Assembly: GCF_004349315.1 (NCBI RefSeq) | Contig: NZ_SMLH01000002.1 | Span: 248,001-312,000 of the forward strand | DNA: 64,000 nucleotides | Origin: Flavobacterium ranwuense | GTDB taxonomy: Bacteria; Bacteroidota; Bacteroidia; Flavobacteriales; Flavobacteriaceae | Direction of reading: 5' to 3' | Shown here: piece by piece, positions 42,917-52,505 of the stretch | Position numbering within the stretch: the first letter of the stretch is position 1 | How the letters are laid out: each line of letters starts with the position of its first letter | Program-made: the position numbers and the translations under genes | Notes under the pieces: model-generated | The model's database searches: none | Told to the model about the DNA's origin: nothing | Seen by the model: only the letters and a program-made list of their open reading frames with translations

Positions 42917-44641
42917 TTAGGCTGTAATAGCTTTCTGTTTCCTGAAAATGGTCCATTGCAACAGCAACGAAATAACAATCGTTAACATGGCTCCTATGAA
43001 ATTAAGCCATAAATAGCCCAGTTTTTCTTCTCCGCTTGGAAAAATATAAATGGCGTAATAGTAAATGATAAAAATGGTAATCTGACTTACTACGGCGCTA
43101 TAAAAAATAGCTTTGGATTGTACTTTGTGTATATAAAACCCAACCAGAAAAATTCCCAATACAGTACCGTAAAAGATGGATCCAATGATATTTACCAATT
43201 GAATTAAATTTTCAAATAGCGTTCCGATACAAGCAAATAGTATTGCAATAACTCCCCAAAGTAATGTAAAGAATTTCGTTGCATTGAGGTAATGTTTTTC
43301 TGATTTTTCTTCTTTCAGATTGCGTTTGTAAATATCAATTGCGGTTGTAGATGCCAGTGCATTCAGTCCCGAAGCGGTAGATGACATTGCTGCTGAAATG
43401 ATTACGGCTAACAATAAACCAATAAGTCCTTTAGGTAAATAATTAAGGATAAAGTGAAAAAACACATAATCTTTATCGTTGGTTTCACTGTTACTATCGG
43501 CTTTTAAGATTATTTCTTTAGCACGATCTCTTAAATCTTTTTCTTTATTGGACAAAGCCACTAATTCTTTTCGAAGGATTGGATTGTCATAATCTTGATT
43601 GAGCTGATCGATGTACAGCAGATTAATTACTTTTTTATCTTCGGATAGATCATCTAATTTTTTCTCCAAAGCATTGTATTCGCCTTTGTAAGCCGATTTT
43701 TCAATCATGGCTTTGTTGTTTGGATTAAAATTTAACGGAACAGGATTGAATTGAAAAAAAACAAAAACCATAACTCCGGTCAGTAAAATAAAGAACTGCA
43801 TCGGTACTTTTAAAAGACCATTCATAATCAGTCCCATTTGACTTTCGCGAACTGATTTTCCTGATAAATAGCGTCCTACCTGAGATTGATCGGTTCCAAA
43901 ATAAGCCAATGCAAGGAAAAACCCTCCTGTGATTCCGCTCCAAAAAGTATATTTTTCTTCCAGATCAAAAGAAAAATTGACAATGTCCATTTTGTCATTT
44001 GCACCAGCAATATGCAATGCACTGGTAAATGTCATATCATTAGGTAAATAATGCAATATCAGAAAAAAGGTGATTAGCATTCCGGACATAATCACAAACA
44101 TTTGCTGTTTTTGAGTTACATTCACTGCTTTTGTTCCGCCCGAAAAGGTATAAATGATGACTAAAACACCAATAATAATATTCATGTAGGTAAGATTCCA
44201 ACCCAATATAGCCGACAAAATGATGGCTGGTGCATAAATGGTCAATCCGGTTCCTAAACCTCTTTGGAACAAGAAAAGGATTGCTGCAAGTGAACGGGTC
44301 TTTAAATCAAATCTATTTTCCAGATATTCATAAGCAGTATATACTTTATATTTGTGGTATAAAGGAATGAAAGTGACGCAGATTACCACCATGGCAATAG
44401 GCAATCCAAAGTAGAATTGTACAAATCCCATTCCGTCATGATAGGCTTGCCCTGGTGTAGAGAGAAACGTAATTGCACTGGCTTGTGTGGCCATAACAGA
44501 AAGTCCCACAATATGCCAAGGCGTTTCATTACTACCCAGAATAAAATCTTCAACATTTTTACTTCCTTTGGTTTTCCAAGCACCGTAAATTACAATGAAC
44601 AATAAAGTAACTATGAGTATAACCCAATCAAATAATTGCAT
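42917..44641 (-). CDS. Sodium:solute symporter (SSS family)
   Basis: 574 residues, 13 to 15 helices. Typical LeuT-fold elements are SVMATQASAITFLSTPGQAYHDG at helix 2, TFSGGTKAVNVTQ, and ALAYFGTDQSQVGRYLSG. A hydrophilic insert of about 80 residues (around 310-390, rich in Lys/Glu/Asp) lies between helices and may be a coiled loop. Sodium-binding Ser residues appear in AMSSTASGLNALASTTAIDI. The substrate is probably a sugar, sialic acid or amino acid. Its start is three bases after the stop of a 35-residue membrane protein. Confidence 0.92.
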   Translation of the reverse strand: MQLFDWVILIVTLLFIVIYGAWKTKGSKNVEDFILGSNETPWHIVGLSVMATQASAITFLSTPGQAYHDGMGFVQFYFGLPIAMVVICVTFIPLYHKYKVYTAYEYLENRFDLKTRSLAAILFLFQRGLGTGLTIYAPAIILSAILGWNLTYMNIIIGVLVIIYTFSGGTKAVNVTQKQQMFVIMSGMLITFFLILHYLPNDMTFTSALHIAGANDKMDIVNFSFDLEEKYTFWSGITGGFFLALAYFGTDQSQVGRYLSGKSVRESQMGLIMNGLLKVPMQFFILLTGVMVFVFFQFNPVPLNFNPNNKAMIEKSAYKGEYNALEKKLDDLSEDKKVINLLYIDQLNQDYDNPILRKELVALSNKEKDLRDRAKEIILKADSNSETNDKDYVFFHFILNYLPKGLIGLLLAVIISAAMSSTASGLNALASTTAIDIYKRNLKEEKSEKHYLNATKFFTLLWGVIAILFACIGTLFENLIQLVNIIGSIFYGTVLGIFLVGFYIHKVQSKAIFYSAVVSQITIFIIYYYAIYIFPSGEEKLGYLWLNFIGAMLTIVISLLLQWTIFRKQKAITA

Positions 44642-44644
44642 AAT

Positions 44645-44752
44645 TTAAGAGTATAATTTCATGATGAGACAAAAGATCAAGATATATATAGCATTGGCTA
44701 CAAGTACCCAGGTATAATTCTTCTTCCAGGTTTTTACTTTTTTTGTTTCCAT
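44645..44752 (-). CDS. 35-residue single-helix membrane protein upstream of the symporter
   Basis: From ATG 44752 the frame reads METKKVKTWKKNYTWVLVAN then AIYILIFCLIMKLYS. A basic N-terminus is followed by one hydrophobic helix of about 20 residues, so it should insert with its N-terminus inside. It ends three bases before the symporter start and begins 11 bases after the PIG-L stop, so it lies in the middle of the operon. Similar short proteins accompany SSS transporters in flavobacteria, to my recollection. A role as an accessory subunit is inference. Confidence 0.75.
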   Translation of the reverse strand: METKKVKTWKKNYTWVLVANAIYILIFCLIMKLYS

Positions 44753-44763
44753 TTTAGATTGGG

Positions 44764-47295
44764 TTAGGGCTTGATTTTTTGAATAGGAATTTTTTCGGAT
44801 GATTGTAACGAAATGATATTGGAAATTAATTTATAAGCACCGGTAACGCCCTCGGGTAATTCTCTAAAAAAGCTTAAGCCCGTATAAATATAGTGTCCTT
44901 TTCCGTAGGGAGCAATCAGTAAAGCACCATTTTTAGGGCTTTCCCCTTTATCATTTGAAGATAGAATAGGAGTGAAGGCTTTGTCGTATTCACTTGGGTA
45001 ATACAATCCTTGCTCTTGTTTCCAACCTTGAAAATCTTTAGAAGTGATTTTGTTTGGGAAATTCAAAACGGGATGGTTTGGCGCTAAAAATCGAACTTCA
45101 GCATCTTCTTCGGTTACACGGTCGCGGGACAGTTTCAATGGATAAGGTGCGATATTTTCGGTTACAAGATCACCAGCTGTATTGTACTGAACGAGCATTG
45201 TTTTTCCTCCTTTTACAAAGTCAAAAAGTATCGTTTGTTTATTTGCTAATGCTGCAACAGTATTGTAGGCACGAACACCTGTCATAATTACATCAAAATT
45301 TTCTAATTTTTCGGGTGTTATTTCTTCGGGTTTAAGCAGTGTAACATTGTATCCCAATTGGGTCAGGCTGCTAGGAACTTCATCTCCAGCACCCATAATG
45401 TATGCAATTCTCTCTTCATTTGTTTTTAAATCCGTTTTGATGCATTTGGCTTCAGCCGATTTTAAAACTTGCTGTTTAGTGATATGGTCATAATTAATGA
45501 TGATCTGTTCTTTGTCAAATCGTTTATTGTCAATAATTGCAACACTTTTGGCTACAGCTTCTTCGGATTTATTTGGTGCAGTTACCTCAAAATAAACAAT
45601 TTGTTCCGTTCCCTTTTTTTCGATGTTAAAAGGAATTGATTTTGGAGAAACACCCCAGTTTTTTGGGAGTTCAAGTTGTAGATTTCCTTTTACGGCATCT
45701 TTACCCGTTTTAATTTTTACACCTACGTATTTAATTTTTGTGTCTTTAAAAAGTAATACTTTGTCCAAAATTGAAGTGGTAACCTCAGGAACGATGTCGA
45801 GATAATTGTACACTTCGCCTTTTACATCATCATTGTATTTATAAATAACGGTTCGCTCAAATGGGATTTCTATTCCGTTAATTTGAATATTAAAAACCAC
45901 TTTAATTTCCCGAATAACATCTGGAATCCCTATGTTTTGTTGTTGATTTACGGAGTACATTCCAACGGTTCCATTTTCTCTTAACCAATACGGTTGTGTG
46001 TAGTCAATAGATTCGGGTAATTTTAAATCTAAGTTTATGTTATTTAAAATATTATTTTTTAATTCGCGATTTTGAGCGGTATTTATTTGTTCCGGTAAAG
46101 TGGTTACGCTCATTAATTGTATTGACGCTGAACTTCTGTTAATGGCTTCGAGTTTCAATTTGATAACGCTTCCGGGAGTAGCTTCCTGATTTTGGGCTAC
46201 GGCTTCAAGATACAAACCTGAACAAGCTGCTATAATTTCTTTTATGGCTGCCGATTTCAGGGGTGCCCAGTGATTTTCATCTAATGCTTCCATCATGGAG
46301 TAGGCTTTCGCCAAATTTGGAATACTTGCCGAAGGATTATTGTGGTCGAATTCAGCTGTAATAGTTGTCAATAACACTCCGATGGCTTTTCCTCCTTTCA
46401 CCCGGTTCCAAGAAGTATCAATTCCTTCAAAAAGCGATTTTTTTTCTTTTAAAGCGTCTCCATTTATAAACTCTAAATACTCTGTTTCTTCGCCACGCGC
46501 GCCAGTGCTTCCAAAGCCTTGCGATTGATGGCGACTGCGGCTTAATGCTGCTATTTCCTGATTTGATTTTCCTAATCCAGCATAATAAGCCCCAGTTTGC
46601 AGAGCAATTAAATTCTTTTTATCAGCGGCATTAAATTTTTCTATAGTTCCATAAAACCACCAAGAAGTATTAAAAAACTGGCGTTTGGTTTGCCAAGGTT
46701 TTACAAATTGTAATTGTTCGGGAAAAATAACAGGATTATTGGCCAGTTCAAAACTTTCTACGCTTAACATTGCCGATGAAGTGTGATGACCGTGGGTAGT
46801 TCCGGATGATCTATGGTCAAACCTGTTGACAATTACATCGGGTTGAAATTTTCTAATTGCCCAAATAACGTCGGCCAATACTTTTTCTTTATCCCAAATT
46901 TCTAAAGTTTCTGTCGGATTTTTGGAAAAACCAAAATCATTGGCACGAGAAAAAAATTGTTCCCCTCCATCAATTTTTCGGGCTTCGATAAGTTCTTGGG
47001 TTCTTATAACACCTAATAATTCCCGTAATTGTGTACCTATTAAATTTTGGCCACCATCACCACGTGTCAAAGACAAATATCCCGTTCTTGCTTTTTGTTC
47101 ATTGGATAAATAAGAAATTAATCGGGTATTTTCATCATCAGGATGTGCTGCTATATAAAGTACCGAACCTAAAAAATTAAGCTTTTGAATTTGATTGTAA
47201 ATTTCAACAGAATTTAGTTTTTGGGGTTGTTGCGCAATTGTTATATGGCAACATAAAAGAAATGTTAGAATAGTTGGTACGTATTTTTTTTGCAT
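44764..47295 (-). CDS. PIG-L family deacetylase, large secreted form
   Basis: 843 residues from ATG 47295, with a signal peptide (PTILTFLLCCHITIAQQ). The PIG-L/LmbE domain (about 30-270) has AHPDDE as metal ligand motif, GGQNLIGTQLRELLG and RFDHRSSGTTHGHHTSSAM with the third histidine. The rest (about 400-840) carries Ig-like and Rossmann-like segments, the latter in IMTGVRAYNTVAALANKQTIL. Relatives deacetylate N-acetyl sugars. In front of a sodium symporter it might release a sugar for import, which is inference. A perfect -7 box lies upstream at 47323. Confidence 0.85.
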   Translation of the reverse strand: MQKKYVPTILTFLLCCHITIAQQPQKLNSVEIYNQIQKLNFLGSVLYIAAHPDDENTRLISYLSNEQKARTGYLSLTRGDGGQNLIGTQLRELLGVIRTQELIEARKIDGGEQFFSRANDFGFSKNPTETLEIWDKEKVLADVIWAIRKFQPDVIVNRFDHRSSGTTHGHHTSSAMLSVESFELANNPVIFPEQLQFVKPWQTKRQFFNTSWWFYGTIEKFNAADKKNLIALQTGAYYAGLGKSNQEIAALSRSRHQSQGFGSTGARGEETEYLEFINGDALKEKKSLFEGIDTSWNRVKGGKAIGVLLTTITAEFDHNNPSASIPNLAKAYSMMEALDENHWAPLKSAAIKEIIAACSGLYLEAVAQNQEATPGSVIKLKLEAINRSSASIQLMSVTTLPEQINTAQNRELKNNILNNINLDLKLPESIDYTQPYWLRENGTVGMYSVNQQQNIGIPDVIREIKVVFNIQINGIEIPFERTVIYKYNDDVKGEVYNYLDIVPEVTTSILDKVLLFKDTKIKYVGVKIKTGKDAVKGNLQLELPKNWGVSPKSIPFNIEKKGTEQIVYFEVTAPNKSEEAVAKSVAIIDNKRFDKEQIIINYDHITKQQVLKSAEAKCIKTDLKTNEERIAYIMGAGDEVPSSLTQLGYNVTLLKPEEITPEKLENFDVIMTGVRAYNTVAALANKQTILFDFVKGGKTMLVQYNTAGDLVTENIAPYPLKLSRDRVTEEDAEVRFLAPNHPVLNFPNKITSKDFQGWKQEQGLYYPSEYDKAFTPILSSNDKGESPKNGALLIAPYGKGHYIYTGLSFFRELPEGVTGAYKLISNIISLQSSEKIPIQKIKP

Positions 47296-47322
47296 TTTTT
47301 TAAATTTAATTTGCAGTAACTT

Positions 47323-47330
47323 CAAATGTA
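47323..47330 (-). promoter_or_regulatory. -7 box before the PIG-L operon
   Basis: TACATTTG on the minus strand fits TAnnTTTG exactly, 27 bases before the start codon. No TTTG is seen at the -33 position. Confidence 0.45.
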
Positions 47331-47380
47331 GGAATTAAATAATTTTTTCTGAAATATTTTGGGTTTTCTTTAATAATAAA

Positions 47381-47422
47381 AAAAAGAGAGAAAAACCCAT
47401 TAAGGTTCTCTCTCTCTCTTTT
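47381..47422 (-). terminator. Imperfect terminator after the first exported paralogue
   Basis: AAAAAGAGAGAAAAACC faces GGTTCTCTCTCTCTCTTT with a short ATTAA loop and one or two mismatches, in an AT-rich setting, downstream of the minus-strand gene that ends at 47437. The equivalent hairpin lies after the second paralogue. Confidence 0.65.
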
Positions 47423-47436
47423 AAATAAAATTGGGA

Positions 47437-47982
47437 TTAATCTCTATCACGCCCATGTCCATTTCCGCGCCCGTTTCCGTTTCCATGTCCATTATTTCCT
47501 TTATTTCGGTTATCATGTTTTCTATATTCTCTGCGGTTATCATTATCATATCTTCTATGATTATCATTCCCTCTTTGGCTTACATATACTCTACGGTTAT
47601 TGTTATACCCTATATTTCTTTGTTCTCTTCCATGATATCCTCTGTAATATTTTACTTTATGATTATTAAAGTGGCTATACGGTCTTGAACCATGATAATC
47701 GTTTAATACTACTTTGTATCCATCATATAGATCATAGTTTCTATATTGATTTGGTAGATATCTTGAACGTATCCATCTTCCGCCTCCAAAATAAATGAAT
47801 TGAGTGGCTCTTACATCGTAATACGCTTCAACATCTGGCAAATAATAATATTCAGCTTCTGCATATCCTACAGGTCCCCAAGATGGAGCCGTACCTATGT
47901 TTACACTTACTGAGACTTGTGCATGTATTGAACTTGATGCAAAAAGGATAATTCCTACGGCGAGTAATTTTAATGTTCTCAT
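47437..47982 (-). CDS. Exported Tyr/Gly-rich hypothetical protein, copy A
   Basis: 181 residues with a signal peptide (MRTLKLLAVGIILFASSSIHAQ). The mature part is conserved with the gene at 48164: SVSVNIGTAPSWGPVGY, EYYYLPDVEAYYDVRATQF, IYFGGGRWIRSRYLP, NYDLYDGYKVVLNDYHGSRP. The C-terminal third differs: this copy is longer and made of Arg/Asn/Asp and Gly-Asn repeats (RREYRKHDNRN, NGHGNGNGRGNGHGRDRD). The WGPVGY and YYD blocks are known from Bacteroidota hypotheticals. A cell-surface or periplasmic location is expected; function unknown. The two genes, with their leaders and terminators, are a tandem duplication. Confidence 0.82.
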   Translation of the reverse strand: MRTLKLLAVGIILFASSSIHAQVSVSVNIGTAPSWGPVGYAEAEYYYLPDVEAYYDVRATQFIYFGGGRWIRSRYLPNQYRNYDLYDGYKVVLNDYHGSRPYSHFNNHKVKYYRGYHGREQRNIGYNNNRRVYVSQRGNDNHRRYDNDNRREYRKHDNRNKGNNGHGNGNGRGNGHGRDRD

Positions 47983-48102
47983 TTTTTCAAATATTTAATT
48001 AGTAATAGCTTTTTATAATAACTCTTTATTACGGTGCTTTTTTCATTAAGCCAACAACTGTGCCAAAACAAAAAAAACACCATTTAATTATATCTTTGTG
48101 CT

Positions 48103-48144
48103 TAAAAAAAAAGAGAGTCCCAATTTTTTTGGAACTCTCTTTTT
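48103..48144 (-). terminator. Terminator after the second exported paralogue
   Basis: AAAGAGAGT plus CC faces GG plus ACTCTCTTT (stem of about 10 bases with one unpaired base) with a T-rich loop, flanked by A and T runs. It follows the minus-strand gene that ends at 48164. Confidence 0.8.
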
Positions 48145-48163
48145 AAATTATATGAAATCAGTA

Positions 48164-48646
48164 TTAATTTTTCCCATTTCCATGGCCATTATTTCCTTTT
48201 CCTCCTTTATTCCCATTTCCTTTATTCCCATTATCTTTATATACTTTGTTTTTATTACTACGATTGGAACCTATTGATTTTTGAGGTTTACCTTTGTATC
48301 CTTTGTAATATTTTACTTTATGACTATTAAAGTTACTGTATGGTCTTGAACCATGATAATCGGTTAGTACTACTTTGTAACCATTATATAAATTATAGTT
48401 TCGGTATTGATACGGCAAGTTTCTCGAACGAATCCATTTTCCTCCACCAAAATAAATAAACTGAGTAGCTCTTATATCATAATACGCTTGAACATCCGGT
48501 AAATAATAATAATCTACAGCTGAGTAACCAACTGGACCCCATGCTGGAGGACTACCTATATTTACATTTACTGAAACTTGTGCTTGCATCGTATTACTGG
48601 ATACTAAAAGTATCATTCCTGCGATGATTAATTTTAATGTTTTCAT
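48164..48646 (-). CDS. Exported Tyr/Gly-rich hypothetical protein, copy B
   Basis: 160 residues. The signal peptide is MKTLKLIIAGMILLVSSNTMQAQ. The body matches copy A over about 115 residues (VNVNIGSPPAWGPVGY, DYYYLPDVQAYYDIRATQF, GGGKWIRSRNLPYQYRNYNL). The tail is short and Lys/Asn/Gly-rich (NKGNGNKGGKGNNGHGNGKN), unlike the Arg-rich tail of A. The upstream sequences of the two genes are also alike (TTTCAAA...TTTAATTAGTAAT), which shows that the duplication included the promoter region. Confidence 0.82.
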   Translation of the reverse strand: MKTLKLIIAGMILLVSSNTMQAQVSVNVNIGSPPAWGPVGYSAVDYYYLPDVQAYYDIRATQFIYFGGGKWIRSRNLPYQYRNYNLYNGYKVVLTDYHGSRPYSNFNSHKVKYYKGYKGKPQKSIGSNRSNKNKVYKDNGNKGNGNKGGKGNNGHGNGKN

Positions 48647-48815
48647 TTTTCAAAATTTTAATTAGTAATCAATTTATAGTAACTTTTCAATTACTATTTT
48701 TATTCCATTTTATAGTAAAGTCAACAATTGTACCAATAGGAACTCATTAACATTTAATTGGGTTCGGTAAGATTTCATAAAAAAATAAACAATGATTCAT
48801 TTCCTTTTTCTACAG

Positions 48816-48990
48816 CTATAAATTTATTTGCAATAAAAGTCTAAGACGATTAAGCAAAACCTTAACTTTTGCAGGAACTTCTTTTGGAGTGTTTAAAACC
48901 GAAGTTGGTTTTTTTCAGCAGCTAACATTTGAGTTGGAACAACACTTAATGACAATACCAACATCATTAAGTAAAAGGTGCCTTTTTCAT
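48816..48990 (-). pseudogene. Small exported protein gene, frameshifted and truncated
   Basis: On the minus strand the three pieces MKKAPF, LMMLVLSLSVVPTQMLAAEK and TPKEVPAKVKVLLNRL lie one after another in different frames. Adding one T at the T4 run near 48982 and changing one base at the A7 run near 48909 would join them into a signal peptide followed by a short charged domain. I recall flavobacterial small exported proteins reading PKEVPAEVKVLLNRL, with a further 30-40 residues that are missing here (LLLQINL, stop). The 534-base gap around it holds no other gene. Confidence 0.6.
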
Positions 48991-49180
48991 TTCTTTATAG
49001 GTTTTTAGTTGTTAATTTCTGTACTATAAAAGTAAGCTATATTACTTAATGTAATCTTATATAATTATGATATTAAATTACATAATTTTCACTTTTGGAA
49101 TATTAAGAGTATTTAATGTTTTTAAAATCAGATTTTTAAATTGATTTGCACAAAATGGTGACTGCTAAAAGGAACTTTTG

Positions 49181-51001
49181 TTATTTAAAAATTACGGTAC
49201 GTGGCTTGCCTAATTCAAAATCCTGAAAGCCAAAATCAGTAGTTTCAAAAGCGTTGGTTTTGAAAATATTTTCACCATTCCCCGGTATTGATGGATAGTA
49301 CGAAAGTGAAATTTGGAAAGAACTAAATACTAAAAAATCATTATTTATTATTAATCCAATCCCAATTTTAGAATAGGCTTTATTTTCCAATAATCCTTTT
49401 TCGGGATTTCCCAGCATCGCAATTGAATAGTTAAAATAGGGGTTTAATCGAAATCCCCAAAGATTCCAAGGTGCATAAGCTTGAGTTTGCAAAGTCAGTA
49501 TTGCTTTTTCGGTTCCGTAATCAGCACTATTAAATCCGTGAATACCGTAATTTTCATTAATATTAAGTTGATCGCCAATAATATCCACGCGATTGGAACC
49601 AATAATTAATTGAGGTTTAATGAACTGCCGCAATTTCCATTTTCCAAAACTCATTAAATTAGTAAAATAATTAGCCTGAAAAGAAAAAGCATTCTGTTTA
49701 GTATTTGATTTTTCAAAAAAAGTACCCAACTCCAAATTAGCACTTAGAAATCCCCATTTATAAAAATTCCCAAAAGCTGCCCGAGCTCCTAAATAATAAC
49801 GGCCCAGATTGTTTTTATATTGATAGCCCGAAGTTATACCAAATATTTTTCCAATAGGTACATCTTCAATAATTCCATTTTTGAAAATATAACTGTCTTG
49901 AACGAATTTACGGGAAGTGATACCAATTCCTATAAGTGAAAATTTTTCATCAGAATAAAAATCATTAGGATCATAATCAATTATTGGACTTTCCAGATAT
50001 TTTACATTCAAAAATCGACCAGCAACTACTAAATTCGTAGTTCTATCATTCTCCGTATTTTTTTTGAAAATCCTAAAAGCACGACCAAACCATAAATCTT
50101 GTGAATTGTATTTGAAATTTTGGAAAGCAAATACGGCATTAGTATCAGGAATTGTATCTTTTCTAAACTGTTTGTCAAAATAGATTCCACCAGCCCATTT
50201 TGTGAATGGAGAATAAAATGGTCGTTCGATGTTTATACTTTTACTATAATAATCATCTAAATCGATATGATAATTCACGGTGGTTTTAATGAATGTATTC
50301 TTGAAGTTGGGAATGGTGTACTGTATACGATAAGCATTTTTGCCATCGCTGAATCTGTTTGTGAATTCAGTATTAAATTCATGACCTGAACCCAAAATAT
50401 TACGATCATTTAGTTCAAAACTGCTTCTCGAACTTGATATGGAACCCTTTGGAATAATACTCCACGTATCTAAAACCCGAATGTAAACATCTACTGAATC
50501 CTTATTATTGCTAATCAATTGCGGGGTTACATCAACCCGACTGATATATCTTTGAGTTCTTATTAAACGTTCAGATTCTTTTACTAATAAGGAATCTAAG
50601 GGTTTGTTTTTTTTGATAAGCAATAAGTTCCTAATGGCAAGCCTGTTTGTTTTGATGTGAATTCTGTTTCCAGTTCGCTCAGCCCAGTTTTTAGGTTGTT
50701 TTGTAGTATCAATTTCAGAATAGCCAAATGGATCTAATGTAACAATATTGATTTTCCTGATAATTTTTCCTTCAAAGTTTTTGAATTTTTTTGGCACTAT
50801 TTTTTCCTTATTGTTTTTTGCATTAACAGGTCTGAAAACTAATTTATGAAAGAGTTTGGTAAATTTATTTTTTTTGGAATAGGTTTGAATTTGCTTATAC
50901 ACTACTGAAGAATCTTTTTCCTTCTTGTCTACTTGAGCAAAAGAAATCTGATAGCAGCAGAAAATCAAAATAGTTAGAATCAGTTTTTGTTTTTTAAACA
51001 T
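49181..51001 (-). CDS. BamA/TamA-like outer membrane barrel protein with POTRA domain
   Basis: 606 residues from ATG 51001 (signal MFKKQKLILTILIFCCYQISFAQ); ATGs at 51025 and 51034 add only a few residues. About 90-200 is a POTRA-like domain (GKIIRKINIVTLDPFGYSEI, RTQRYISRVDVTPQLIS, DSVDVYIRVLDTWSIIP). The rest is a barrel: LNDRNILGSGHEFNTEFT matches the BamA-family barrel start (NLxGxG), and alternating hydrophobic strands run to the C-terminus. It ends with a short GKPRTVIFK tail rather than a clear terminal aromatic. A surface-antigen protein that inserts or secretes proteins; the partner is unknown. Confidence 0.82.
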   Translation of the reverse strand: MFKKQKLILTILIFCCYQISFAQVDKKEKDSSVVYKQIQTYSKKNKFTKLFHKLVFRPVNAKNNKEKIVPKKFKNFEGKIIRKINIVTLDPFGYSEIDTTKQPKNWAERTGNRIHIKTNRLAIRNLLLIKKNKPLDSLLVKESERLIRTQRYISRVDVTPQLISNNKDSVDVYIRVLDTWSIIPKGSISSSRSSFELNDRNILGSGHEFNTEFTNRFSDGKNAYRIQYTIPNFKNTFIKTTVNYHIDLDDYYSKSINIERPFYSPFTKWAGGIYFDKQFRKDTIPDTNAVFAFQNFKYNSQDLWFGRAFRIFKKNTENDRTTNLVVAGRFLNVKYLESPIIDYDPNDFYSDEKFSLIGIGITSRKFVQDSYIFKNGIIEDVPIGKIFGITSGYQYKNNLGRYYLGARAAFGNFYKWGFLSANLELGTFFEKSNTKQNAFSFQANYFTNLMSFGKWKLRQFIKPQLIIGSNRVDIIGDQLNINENYGIHGFNSADYGTEKAILTLQTQAYAPWNLWGFRLNPYFNYSIAMLGNPEKGLLENKAYSKIGIGLIINNDFLVFSSFQISLSYYPSIPGNGENIFKTNAFETTDFGFQDFELGKPRTVIFK

Positions 51002-51115
51002 GATAAAAAAAATAATTTTAAACATTGTTAACAAAACAAAAGAAAAAATCTTTTAAGTACTAGTTCGAATTAACAAAATTCAGAATTTGAATATTCGAAT
51101 TTACTATTTTAGAAA

Positions 51116-52315
51116 CTATTCATTGGTTTTATTAGCATCTTTTTCTGTTGTAGTTTCAGTAAACACCGGAACTATAATATCTGTTTTAATGATGGTTTTT
51201 TTTGGTGTAGATTCTGAATCAAACAGCGGTAATTTAATATTACGCCAAGTATACGTTTTTGGTAAATGATCTCCCATCAGGTATCCCCAGGGTTCTAAGG
51301 GTTCTATCCTGTCAAAAATTACTTTAAGTACTGCCAGAACTGGAAGTGCTAAAAACATACCGGAAACTCCTGCAATTGCGCCACCTATAATAATCCCAAT
51401 AATCGATACAAACGCATTTATCTCTACTTTAGAACTTACAATCATAGGGACCAAAATGTTATTGTCAATTAACTGAACAATTATGGTAATAATAATTATC
51501 CCAACTATTATGGATAAATCCGGTGAACCTGTAAGCGAAGCCACAATACTCAGCACTCCTGCAAAAAGTATTCCTATGTAAGGAATTAGATTTAAAATCC
51601 CTGTAATTATGCCTAGTAAAATAGCATACTTAACACCAATAAGCATGAATCCGAGCGTAGTCATTACTGAAACTAAAATCATTTCTATAATTAATCCAAC
51701 AATATAACTGTTGATGGCTATTTTAATATTAGTTAAAATATTTTTTAACTGTTCATGATTCTCTTTCTTGAAAAGTTTAGATAAAAACAGCATGAAATGT
51801 GTTCTGTACAGTAGTATTAAAAAAGTATAAATGGGTATTAAAGTCAAATTGACTAAGGTGTCCGTAAATGACATTATAGTCGTACCAATCATTTCTTTTC
51901 CTTTTTCCATGGAATCTTCGGTGGCAGTATCCAAATATTGTTTTTGTTCCCTAGAACTTAAATGAAAATTATCTTTGATAAACCCTTGAATATTTCTAAT
52001 ATGAATATTTATATTTCTTTCAATTTTATCAAAATCATTGGCAATATCACTAATCTGAAAGGAGAGGAATACAAAAAGAGCAATAAAAACTAATACAAAA
52101 AGAAGTACTGAAATCATTACTGCCAATACATGTGGGAAATGGAGTTTTGATTTTAAAAATTGAACGATAGGATACAATAATATTGCAAATAAAAACGACA
52201 TCATTATGGGAACCAATATATCCTGACCAATATAAAAAACAAAAAGAAGAGCCATCAATCCCAATAAAATCAGGGTTAATTTAGCATAAAATGGAAGTTT
52301 TAAGATCTCATTCAT
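51116..52315 (-). CDS. AI-2E family transporter (PerM/TqsA-like)
   Basis: 399 residues with 7 to 8 helices arranged as in the UPF0118/AI-2E family: an N-terminal pair including DILVPIMMSFLFAILLYPIV, a central amphipathic cytoplasmic region, and the hallmark segment AILLGIITGILNLIPYIGILFAGV followed by DNNILVPMIVSSKVEINAFVS. Members move signals, Na+/H+ or unknown solutes. The hydrophilic C-terminal tail (about 40 residues, Lys/Glu-rich) ends near the stop. The gap to the MscS gene, 190 bases, is AT-rich with no signals. Confidence 0.87.
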   Translation of the reverse strand: MNEILKLPFYAKLTLILLGLMALLFVFYIGQDILVPIMMSFLFAILLYPIVQFLKSKLHFPHVLAVMISVLLFVLVFIALFVFLSFQISDIANDFDKIERNINIHIRNIQGFIKDNFHLSSREQKQYLDTATEDSMEKGKEMIGTTIMSFTDTLVNLTLIPIYTFLILLYRTHFMLFLSKLFKKENHEQLKNILTNIKIAINSYIVGLIIEMILVSVMTTLGFMLIGVKYAILLGIITGILNLIPYIGILFAGVLSIVASLTGSPDLSIIVGIIIITIIVQLIDNNILVPMIVSSKVEINAFVSIIGIIIGGAIAGVSGMFLALPVLAVLKVIFDRIEPLEPWGYLMGDHLPKTYTWRNIKLPLFDSESTPKKTIIKTDIIVPVFTETTTEKDANKTNE

Positions 52316-52505
52316 ATTCTCTTATTTTTTAAATAACGAATTTATTATTCAATTATGAATCGCATTGTTTCTAATTGACAAATATGAAGTGTTAAAGAAA
52401 TTAAAGTATTATATATTTCTCATTAATAGTTGTAAAATTATCACTTTTAATCAATTGATTTGCAAAATAGAATGAATTGATAATTAACTTTTTGTAAAAT
52501 TACAA

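Noticed and set aside
47431..47688. Ile/Ser/Met-rich plus-strand frame opposite paralogue A
   Set aside because: A mirror of the Asn/Arg/Asp repeat tail and leaves no room for a promoter.
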